A stretch of 64,000 nt of DNA from Trichoplax adhaerens (taxonomy: Eukaryota > Placozoa > Uniplacotomia > Trichoplacea > Trichoplacidae). The stretch covers positions 253,329 through 317,328 of the forward strand of contig NW_002060951.1 in the NCBI RefSeq assembly GCF_000150275.1. The letters run 5' to 3'. Position numbers and translations under genes: made by a program. The notes beneath the pieces were generated by a model. It made no database searches, was not told where the DNA came from, and saw only the letters and a list, made by a program, of their open reading frames with translations. Below are positions 50,658 through 62,000 of this stretch, one piece after another (the stretch's first letter is position 1; every line of letters begins with the position of its first letter).

Positions 50658-52716
50658 TTTTTCTCTCTCTCTCTCCAGTAGTGTCGTAGTCTGAAAAAGG
50701 GTACAACAGACTGTTACCGACGCGAGTGTTGGCTACAGTGTACAGTACAGTACAGTGAATCACGTTTTGCTGTACTGTACAGTACTGTAGTTCTTCCAGA
50801 CCGGACGGACTGAAGTACTGTACCGTTCAGCGGTACAGGGGTATAGACAATCCACCAATCACGATCATCACTTCATAATTACAGTACAGCGTACTGTAAT
50901 CTACAGTATCAGATACTGTGGTTAACTTACAATGTACTGTACTGTGCAAAGTGTATAGTACAGTATAGTACAGTAATCCTTATAGTGTACAGTACAGTAC
51001 AGTACAGTAATCCTTATAGTGTACAGCACGCGTAAATCGCTATTTCTGTGCTTTGGCTGATTGTCAGTTACTATTCCTACTTCAACGATTAAGATCAGTC
51101 CATCTTCTCACTTTATGTTAAGAAGGGACCTTCATTTGTAATTTTTTTTGTCGTATCATGGACTACTAAAATCACTGTAGTAATTTCTATGAGTCCATGG
51201 TTATGCTGTAATCTGTGAAGTTGAAGGTAGGATTTTAAAGCAGCTCATGCCATCATGACTTGCCTTCTATCGCTGTGGTTAGCGTTTTAACCACAGCGCA
51301 GCTACAGCTACAAGTTGCCTACAACATACTGTAGACTGCACCAACAGCAGAACAAAAAATTCGACTAGGATTTGCAATGAGATCGTTGATCTACAAGACT
51401 ACAATTAATACTGAAAAAAATTGAAAGACCATACTGATTGAAATTTATTTCTCTATGCTTCCTGACAGTGCACACTGTAGTATGCAGACAAGAGTATACG
51501 ACCATCACTGTTGAGTTTGTTTGAAATCCTTGCAGATTTACTGGCATCTGATAGCACCATGATATCATTGCGATGCAATCCAATTACTGTACTGTAAATT
51601 ACTGCCATTATATATTTATTATATGTGCATGCTGAATCATCACGACTGATTCATCTATTTGCAGTCATTCGCAGTGCTGCAGCAGTGGACTAATCGAGGT
51701 GTATATCTTATGGAGAAAGTGTATTTACTTTTGCAAAAGTATCTGATGACAGCCATGAGTAATATTGAGCATGCGAACGCCCGTTAAACTTGCAGCACAG
51801 TACTGTACTGTACAACTTCAAAGCAAAAAGTTGAAGACCTCAATCATAACCAGGTGCTAAAAACAACCAATAAAACAAAAATATACTACCCTCCAAGGCA
51901 GATCTACAAAAATAGCTGATATTCTATTTTCCCTAGTTCAGGCTTAGTAATCACAGAAGGACAGATCGCGGACTATGCTGAAGGAGCTGAACAAAGCTGG
52001 AAACTCAACTGCATTGAGCTCAGCAGCTAATGAGCAAAATGCCAGCAAGTTGCCTCAGGTTACGGTAGCAGATCCGTTATTACTTATAGTTCGATGATAT
52101 CAACTTACATTTTCATATTCCAATTAATGGTATGGATTCTCTGATCTATTATTATTAACATAGACAAGTCTCAAATTCTACTCTTTTTCCTACTGGCCCT
52201 GAGAAGCTGACTTTGGTGCAAATTCTACCTGCAAATGGTCGTTCTTCACTGATCAGGTGCAATGTAAAAGTAATACATTCGAGTGGAACTAATTTGGACA
52301 CAAATTCTATGCAATGTAATAAGAGCATGTATTAATTATATAGTACCTGCTAGTCTGCTACTACCCTGGAGGTTTTCTTGTCAATAATGATTAGCTATTA
52401 TCTACGAATTACAGTATACAGTACAGTACGTAAGACGAGCTGAGCTATACAGTATGTGTCATGCAACTGATTCGCACCTTTTCTCGAGAGTTTGCATAAG
52501 TTGCATAACTATCTGTACATTTTCTGGGCATTCTATTGCAATTTAATCACGCTTTTAGAAGAAACTTTGTATAATTGTCTTTACATCTTTAGGCTTTCCA
52601 TCGTTGAACTGCTTGCTGCTAGTCTATCCTAAAACTTTTCATTACTTGTAGTACAGTAGATACACAGTATACGCCTCAAGTAGGAAATATTCAATTCTTT
52701 GGGTGAAGCAACTAAA
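50658..52716. other. Shared upstream region of NDUFB7 and MSH1
   Basis: About 2 kb between two divergent mitochondrial-protein genes. It begins with a polypyrimidine CT run (50660-50678) just upstream of the NDUFB7 start, then a pentamer array (50735-51030), then a small hairpin (cgctgtggttagcgttttaaccacagcg, 51269-51296). A weak coding-like stretch lies near 51973-52260, described among the findings. No gene is called. Confidence 0.6.
50735..51030. repeat. TACAG/CTGTA palindromic pentamer array
   Basis: Interrupted array with runs such as gtgtacagtacagtacagtg and tgctgtactgtacagtactg. It includes a 33-bp tandem duplication of agtacagtaatccttatagt at about 50970 and 51003. The array lies roughly 80-370 bp upstream of the NDUFB7 start. 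Confidence 0.87.
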
Positions 52717-55700
52717 ATGCTCCTACGCTGTCTAGCAAGAAAAGCGACATGGCCTTCCACTAGTAAAAACTGGCCGCAATTCATTTTATCCTCACAACGT
52801 CGTTTTAATTGCTCTCGCTATACTGATAAAATTTTAACTGCCTCAACAGCAGTCAAATTTAAGCCTACGGTGTCGACAATGAAAAGACCACAATTATTAA
52901 AGCAATACAGAGATATTAAACAAAGCTACCAAGATTTTGTCTTAATATTTCAAATTGGTGAAGCCTATGAAGTGTATGATAAAGATGCTGATATTGTTGC
53001 CAGCAAGTCTACACTTCCATTACTTGACACTGCTAATAACATGGAATCAACGTCCGCGTTACTTCGAGTGCGCTTTCCAAAGCACCAAGTTGATGATGTT
53101 GTCAAGACACTTTGCAGGGAGAAGGTCAAAATCGCCATTTGTAATGAGCAAACTACAAGGTATGTGTCAACTTGCATAATCGAACATATTTGCAGCGAAA
53201 TGATTATAGCGTGATAATATAACTATTTAAACTGAATAGTGACCAAAAAAATGACCTGTGAATGAATAATGTCGGTAACTGTTAACAAACATCTTTGTTA
53301 AAATTACGTATATGTTTGTAGGAGTACAACCTCGGCCAATCTGAGAGAGCGCAAGGTAACCAAAATTTTCACACCTGGCACTTACACTTTCGCAGAATAC
53401 AACTCCAGCATCGATACTAGCAATTACTTGCTCTCCATTGTTGATGGCCCTGAAGAAACTTTAGGATTAAGCTGGATCGATGTTGCAGCTCAAGACTTTC
53501 AGGTATTTATTAATATGTTAAATATGGATAGTTAAATTTATATTCAAGCTAATATTAATATAAGGAAAAACCGAGAAAAAGCTGTTAATTAATTAGTTAT
53601 CCATCATCGATTCAGTTTACATCATCAACCTTAACCAACTTGTCCGCAGACCTTGGACGCATTAACCCATCTGAAGTTTGTCATCATCGCTACTATTGTT
53701 TATACAGTGATTAAAAGATGAGCACATTATCATTTCTTTTGCCATGTATTTACTGGTAGGTTTTAATATCGAAACAAATGCAAGAATTAATTAATCAATG
53801 CGAACAAGGATATCTTCATCGTTCTTTGGCTGTAAAAATCAAATTAATTGCCAAGTTATTTCAAAATATTTGCATTACCTCTGTCGATGTCGCTGATGAA
53901 GCTTCTACAAGACATATTAAACGAAGTAATCTTTAGCCTATTTCGTAATTTAATAGATTGGTGCAAGAACTAATGTAACTGTCTTTTTAGAATATGCACA
54001 AATTCTTTGCGCCATGCGTAAGGTCAAACCATCTCAGCTAGAATTTGAAGCTTGTCGGGTTTTAATGCAATATCTGGATTACATCGATGAGCATCTTTTA
54101 CTTGAAACTTTAAAACCACTTAAATTTAAACAAGATGAACATATGTTAATTGATCCCACGACTAGAAAATCGTTGGAGCTAACAACGTAATCTTAAATAC
54201 TTCAAGTGTTTTATTACGATTTTGATAGACATTCTGATCGATACGGTTCAATGTGATCATTTTACACCTTAACCGACAAATTTTCTACTCTACTTTTTAG
54301 AACAATGTTTGGTGCCGTTCCCACAGTCTCCAAAGGTACGTTAGTTAATGTTTTGGATAGAACAGTGACCAGCGCTGGACGAAAAATCTTAACTGCGCGT
54401 GTTACTGCACCTTCTACGAATGTAAATGAGATTCAGCGCCGCTTGGATTTTGTATCGATATTTGCTACTAATCCAGGCTGCGCAACTGATATTCATAAAT
54501 GTATGCAAGGGTGCCACAACATGGATGTTCTTCTACGCACGGTAATAATTAATTACTATTATCAGTGCTCCTTTTCTGTATATTTTGAACTAAGTAAATA
54601 TTAAAGGTTGAAAAAGAGCTTGACATGACCAGATCAATATCGAAATTTTAAATTCCAGATTTCGATGAACTTAGGCAGTATCGATACTTTACGTGAGTTA
54701 ATGAAGATACTAATTATTTCGGGTAAGTTAATTAAATCTGCAAGTAAACATGTTTTACTGAATAACATTGAAGTGTAACAGAAAATATAACGTTAGCTTA
54801 CCTTCAATCCATCGTTGCTAAGATGATATCAAGGATATACTCAGAAATAGAATATCTGCAAGTGATGTTTTAGCCGTAGCCGAAGGTAAAAATGCCAAAA
54901 GATCGAAATAAAATTAATATTTAATAGAATGATATACGATTTCCGTATAAACGTACTTACTACAAGAAAATCTATCAGCACAAACTCATCGTATCCGTCG
55001 TAAATTTAAAACTGACTTTGTAATTTACTAGATCTAGGAAACTTTATCGATTTAAAAGAAAAGCTTATTCGTTCGGTAATGAACGCTACAGACAATGGAT
55101 TATTTGCCAAAGGTAAAGATAATACTTTAAGGAAATTTCCTCAGTAAACAAGGTTATTTTTGTTAATTAAAACGTATCATACTTACCTTCATTAAGGATA
55201 CTGTGCTGAGGCCGATGAAATTGAATTACTTAAAGCGAACAATGATCATCAGGCCAACAATTTGAGAATGCAACTTAGCAATCAGTTTGGCCTTCCCCGC
55301 TTGGATCTGTTGACTAGCAGAGACTTCCATCGATCATTCTGTATTAGTTCGCCAGCTGCTAACAAAATTAGTAATCATCATGGATATTTCGTGTAAGACT
55401 TATCGTTTTCATTCCTACTTATTGGTTATATTACGTCATAAATTATATAATGAATTTTAACATTTTATAAAATTTATTGCTATACCTTACTTACATCTTT
55501 AATTTAATACCCTGTTCTTTTATTTAGTATCGACGCTGGTACGTCCGGTAGTAGTAAAAAAATTGAATTTAGGTACATTAAACTGCTTCAAGATATTTTC
55601 TTATGCGCGTATCGATAAGATTGAATTTGTATAGATAACGTAAATATCAGGATTACTATGTAATTATGCTATTATGCTAGCATCCCTGAGTTAGAAGAAC

Positions 55701-58070
55701 TAAATACTGAGTGGTTACAACTTCATCGACGTCAGATTGAATTGCAACAAAAACTTTTCACTGATCTTCGAGCAAAGGTACCTTTATTTGATTCACCAGT
55801 AAAGCGACCAAAGATGACAGCTAAAATATTGCTGTACTGTGTTTTATTACCTTGCAGATCATACCACTAGTAGATGAATTAACCGTTACTGGTCAAACAC
55901 TCGCAGAATTAGATGTTGCTTGTGCATTGGGTATTGGAGCACATGAAAGGGTATATCATGAACTTTTTACTTTTAACAGATTTCTAGTATTACAGTGTAT
56001 ACTTAGTATTCATGCATGAAAATACACATGCTGGTATTTCTATATGTAATTCTTGCAGGGGTATTGCAGGCCACTGATTACTGAAGATACTACTTTCGAT
56101 ATTAAGAACGGAAGACATCCTATTATTGATGCATATTACAGCGGTAACTTATTTAGCTTTTAAATCATTTGAAGAAATGAAATCTATGACAGTTAAATTG
56201 CTACAATATATGTACAGTATTTCAATTATTTTGCAAAAAGAATATCTTTTAATTTCTCTTCTCAATAGCTGTACGTAGTACAGCATTACTATCCTATATT
56301 TCTGGATAACTTGAAGACATAAATCTCATTACAACTGCATAATTAATAATAATGCTGCTTATAAATAATCGCATGTATACTATTATTTTTCTGCTATTTA
56401 CGCGTATAAACTAGAAATGTGCGTAAGTAACAACTGCAATTTGAACGAGAAAAATGTTTGGATTATAACTGGGCCAAATATGGCAGGTAAAACTATCACT
56501 TACAACGATATTCTATTCTGATACTGATAACAGGAAAAATTAAATGCAGCTTGTGATAGTATAAATGTACTAATTTACTATCAATCAATTATACTGTATA
56601 ATCATTGATTCTAGGAAAAAGTACTTTTCTTAGGCAGAATGCCTTAATCGCTATTATGGCACAGGTTTATTAGCTTTCTAGTTGCTTATACTCGTATAAT
56701 CTTGTTTAATTCTCCGAGGATCATTGTTCAACATGAACAACTGAATGAGCCTTTTACTTTTACAGATGGGTAGTTTTGTACCAGCTCAATCAGCTAAAAT
56801 TGGTACTATATTGCTTGGTATATAGAAAATGAATTAAACTTGATAGCATTATTAATACAACTATATCTTTAGGAATTGTTGATCGAATTTTTGCTCGCGT
56901 TGGTGCCTGCGATAACATTGCGCAACATAGATCAACTTTTATGGTCGAGATGACGGAATCGGCCTATATACTTTCACATGCTACGCCAAATTCATTTGTA
57001 GTACTCGATGAAATTGGTTAAATGCCTTTTTTGATTTATACACAGCATTATTTCGTCCTCAATTTATACTAAAACTCATGCATATAAAATGTTTTGATAG
57101 GGAGAGGTACTTCAACCCTAGATGGAATATCTGTTGCTCAAGCTATTTTGGAATACTTTCATGAAGTAATACGTTGTCGAACACTATGTGCAACTCACTA
57201 TCATCAGCTAGGCAAATTAGCCACAACTTTGAAATCAGCTTCATCATATCAAGTTTCAGCTAAGAAAAATTCAGATGGTGCTATTATGTATTTGTATAAA
57301 ATATTTGTAAGCGAAAGTAGAGTAAGATTTATTTATAACAGCGCTAAAAATTTGAGGGTTATGACGCTAATTCCTAATTTCGGTCACGGTAAAGTAAGAA
57401 ATGTCATTCTTGCGTTCTATGCAGCCCGGTTATTGTAAACAGTCTCTCGGAATTGAAGTTGCTATGCAAGCTGGTATGCCTACAGCCATTGTTGACAAAG
57501 CTTCGGTATACAGTTTACTACAAGCTAAACTTTACTAAAATTGCGATTGTTTGCTATATTTAGAGATTCCCTTGATTTAGTCTATTTCATTTATCATATA
57601 CTTATTTTGATTTCCAGATAATATTAAAGAAATTACTCGAAACTGAAGACGAGTCTTTCAGACAATTTAGTATGGGTGGTTTTCCTCTTTACTGAAGTTA
57701 GAGATATAATGCACTTATAAACTTAATTCCTTAAATATCGTTATTTCATCTTAGATGATCTTGGCCCTAACTCCTTAATGGCAAGTGGTACGAAGGATTC
57801 TGAAAGTCAGTTTGCTACTTTAAATGAAGACAGCATTAAAATAATCAGGAAAATTTGTAAAGGTAATCACAGAGCAATTTATTATTTCGAGTTCACACTG
57901 CTAAATGATCTATTTTATATAATGTAATCTCAGGTATACACCCATCATCAATAAACCCCAAGGAAGCAATCATACAGCTATATTCAATTCTAGATAATTT
58001 GACACCAAAAGAGGCCGATGGATTTATGCACACCCTGATTCGCTTATCAAGATTGGCTCCCAGCAATTAA
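52717..58070 (+). CDS. MSH1: Mitochondrial MutS homologue MSH1
   Basis: MutS-family ATPase, probably for mitochondrial mismatch repair. Exons: 52717-53159, 53322-53502, 53616-53675, 53760-53925, 53991-54186, 54301-54541, 54659-54722, 54823-54885, 55032-55112, 55197-55392, 55528-55572, 55681-55777, 55858-55950, 56059-56143, 56415-56486, 56615-56664, 56766-56817, 56873-57016, 57101-57306, 57425-57505, 57618-57678, 57755-57862, 57934-58070; 973 residues, phases consistent. The N-terminus [20 protein letters not shown] is Arg/Lys-rich without acidic residues, like a mitochondrial presequence. A MutS domain I follows ([26 protein letters not shown]), then [21 protein letters not shown], Walker A GPNMAGKST (690-698), the STFMVEMTE signature and Walker [16 protein letters not shown]. 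It fits MSH1 better than MSH2-6 because domain I and II are bacterial-like. Ala83 replaces the mismatch-probing Phe of the F-x-E motif. Confidence 0.93.
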
Positions 58071-59070
58071 TTATTTATTAAGTTCATTATTTATAAATAA
58101 TGGAGATATTGCTCTATATTTGTTATCGAGACATTGATAACTTGTGGAACTTTATAGGTAATACAGTCAAATAATTCGATAAGAAACCAAAGGTAATGTT
58201 TGTTCTCCACTGTTAATAACGAAGGAAGAATTTGCTATGGACGATACTTTCGTTATTGCAATTTATCAATTAATTGATATTTGATTGATAAATAGTGAAA
58301 GATGACTTTATGCGAACATATTATACATAGAATTTATATTCAGTGTTGATATAATTCTAACAAGCCCTACCAAAATCTGTATTTACACATATTTATATAG
58401 CTGAGTTTGCATCTTAATAATAACTACGTAGAAGATAAGTACGCTATATCTATACATCGAAATAAAGACACGTTTCACTAGAGTCTCTAAAATTGTTTAG
58501 TTTCGTTGTCAAAAAAGCTGCTACGGTGAATCTAATATTGGATCTTCTTAAAAGAGCATAAGAATCTTGCTAATGTATGACTATGCAATAACAATGATTA
58601 AAGTTCGATCCTGAACATAGCGAAGCATAATTTGTCCAAAAAATTGGTCTTCCTTATCAGGATAATGCTAAAGCAACGTTAGTAATCACATTAGTAAGGA
58701 TTTATCGCTTACAATATTTTGTTGACGGTAACGACAATCTCCGTAATGAGTATTTGAAATAGTAAGCAAATACGGTGTTCAGAACAATAGCAAGGAACTA
58801 TAAGACACTTATCTACTCATTCACAATTAATCGATCTTCAATGATTATATACGCTGGCCTTTTTTAGCTTAAAATCTGTGTCTACACTTTACTGAAATAG
58901 TTTCACATTCGATTTATAGCAAAAGCAAAGAATAGAGTATGTGGGCACTAACTACTGCCTATGTTTATAAATTGGGAATTTATTAACAGTCAACTCGATA
59001 CTGTGCATATTCATATTTCGTGAGTCGGTGTTATGTCACGATAAGTCGTTTATCAGCCAAATTTAAGAAA
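58071..59070. other. Convergent intergenic region, MSH1 and DYNC2LI1
   Basis: One kilobase of AT-rich DNA. AATAAA at 58461-58466 is a possible plus-strand polyadenylation signal for MSH1. TTTATT at 58979-58984 is the same hexamer on the minus strand, 87 bp past the DYNC2LI1 stop. Nothing else is recognised. Confidence 0.55.
58979..58984 (-). terminator. Candidate polyadenylation signal for DYNC2LI1
   Basis: AATAAA on the minus strand, about 87 bp downstream of the DYNC2LI1 stop codon. The call rests on position only; chance matches are frequent in this base composition. Confidence 0.4.
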
Positions 59071-62000
59071 CTATCGTACCCCGCCACGCGTGGAAGTTAC
59101 AATGTCAGCTTCTCGAGCCATTTTGCGCTCTTTTGCTTTTCGCTCTGATTGACGGCGATACTGTTCTAGTTCCTTTAAGAGTATTCAAAAATTTTGATAA
59201 AGAACGATAGCATAGTAACTGTTATGAATAACTCGTAACATATTTTTACTGTACATCGTAATGAGAAAATCGTTATTATGTCATTATATTTAACTATATT
59301 TTCGCTCAAATGTAAATACGTGTATGTTCAGTAGAGTCAGGTTAGCAGAAACTATAGCTTAAAAATAAGCTTTGATCCGCTATATTATACTATTAGTAAC
59401 AACTAAAATTGTAATTTTAACTCTCTCTCTCTCTTCTGCATTACGAAATCTATTTCAAACAGGTAAATAAATATGGGATGTGTAACGATACCACATGGAT
59501 TTGATATTGATTTATCAATAATCACACTAATAAGCTATTTACCTTCTAGCTAATACGTCAGTTAGCATCAATGTAATTGATATAATGTATTCGCAATGCT
59601 ATTTAATGTAATGTAATAAAATTTCCACAGTTAATGTCCATTAGTAAATCTAATACACTATTTGATGCTATTTATTACCTTATCCTTTTGAATTCTCATA
59701 TTATCGATAGGGGATTCTGTATATTGGGAATCAGCAGCAGGATTTTTATTTGTATTAGAATTAGTACTTGCTTCTTGAGGAAAATATTGGCAGAATGCAC
59801 TTTTCCATAGATCCATAGGCCGTCTTAAAAATTTTTAATTATGTTCTATTAATTTGTCTACTTTGCAATGGTTAGGTATACTTTTCGATTAAATTATGAT
59901 TATAGATTGCTTTGAATAATTATAGCCCTAATTTATATACTAACCGAGCGCTAATTTTTCCTAATTGCTCATCAGAGAGTGGTGGCGCTCCTAGAATCGA
60001 TATTAAATAGTTAATCAAGAGTAGACTTCGCTATTAATGTTAACCGTCTATTTACAATACCAATTTGAGAGAATAAATCGGTTCCTGCAGGCACGATAAT
60101 TGGTTTATTATGATCTGTTGCATTAGTTTTGCTATAATATTTAACAATAGGTAATAGGAAGAGTTATGGAGATGAGTATGATAAGTTAGGATGAGAAGCA
60201 TAGTTGAAACTACCTTGGTGGAAAATGGAATGCCAAATTACCAATTAACTGACGAGCACGTGCTACTAATGATTCATTTTTTGTACTGAAAAACTGGCCA
60301 AATATAAAAGCAGAGTCTATTCATAATTATATAGAAAGAAAATATTTCACACATACGTTTTTGAATGATATAATCTTACTTGCAATGTGGCTCCATAGGT
60401 ATGAGCTATGAATCGTAATGTCTTGGATATTATCTTTCTCTTTTCTGGATCAAAATCCTAATATAAAAATTTCATTTTAAAAATTTAAAACTAATTACGA
60501 TTTAGTTAATAATACTACTCAGTTAGAGCACGAGTCTTTAATATTTAAGCAATCAACAGTATCGGTGATAACTCAGCTATGATAATTAATTCAATGTACC
60601 TGATATATATCATATTTGCTGCCAACAATAACGAGCGGAACTAAAAGTGGCTCCATGAGTGATTTATCCTAAAGAAATATCACCAATACAACATTATCAT
60701 TTTTCTTATTATCTGTATTGGCAGAGTACTTTTAAATTGATGCAGTTTTATAAATCGGATAATGGAAATAGATGTTTGGGATAAAAAATCCAATAATTTT
60801 AGAGAGCAATATCGACATTGGAAGTGACAATTACATCCAGACGCATAAGATTACGAAAGATAATCTAGCGAAAATTAAAGTTTCCACTATTATTTTCTAT
60901 CAGACAACACCGTCAAAAATACTAAGTTCGGGTGTATTTTATGATTAAATATTAAATATTATATAGATATACGAGAATTATATTTGGTATACCAATACCC
61001 ATCCTAAATTCATAAAATGATGACAAAACCTACCGGATGATCTTCATTAATTCTCCTATTTAATTGCTGCTTTAAAAATTCGTGAATGCTACATAAAACA
61101 AGATGTTAGTAAATTAGTGAAATTTCAATTCAAAAATATGCTTCATTATGTGTATATTGTTGTAGTGGTCATACAAGTGCCCTTAAGTTGATGCTTCTGC
61201 ATCACACAGACATGAAAAAACGACAATACGTGCACCGCATTCTAGACCAGATTGACGTAAATGCTAACTAAGCATCGAAACTTTTATACGGCACTGAAAG
61301 CGCCTACGCTATCTACTAGTTATACAAGAGAAATACAAAATTTCTTGTCTCTATTGTCGTAGTTGACATAATCTAAGCTTATACAAGCTGATAGCTGAAG
61401 TTATGTTGTTGACGTAAAATTGGAATTGAATTTTTACAACTAAAAGATAGGAAAAGTTGTAAACTTAAATTATTCGACTTGACATTACCACTATTAGGCA
61501 GAGCTCATACATATATTGCACCCACAATGAAGGACTTTATTATCTAAATTTCGTCAATTATTATAATTGCTATAAAGTAAATGATATAGGGTGTTTAATC
61601 AAAATAGTGACTTCAATGTATTGATAGGATTGTAACCTTTTGCTTAAAAGTGTTTCATGATGGGTATGAAAATATGCAATAAAATTAAAACACTATACAA
61701 GCAAAATTTAACCTTTTGTCCTTGCCAGCTACTTCATTTACAACTTGGTTAATCCTATTTTTAAGCTAATGAAATTTTTAGAAAACAATTTATCAGCTTT
61801 TAGTTCCATTCAAATATGAATAAACCAGCAGTAAGAGAATTTTGCCTGATTCAAAAGAATTTCTAATGTTGTCCATAATTCATTGGGCTTCGATAGATCT
61901 ATCACAATGACTATAGATATTGATCTACAAGAAGACATTACAGGAGAATTTATCTTTTTATCTTTAATAAGATTAGAAAATAAAATAACTTCGTCTCGAA

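Noticed and set aside
52699-52716. Upstream TTG start for MSH1 at 52699
   Set aside because: Animal nuclear genes start at ATG; the ATG at 52717 gives a good presequence.
59425-59436. CT microsatellite (also 50660-50678, and TATA runs near 22027 and 33320)
   Set aside because: Short simple repeats without a further signal.
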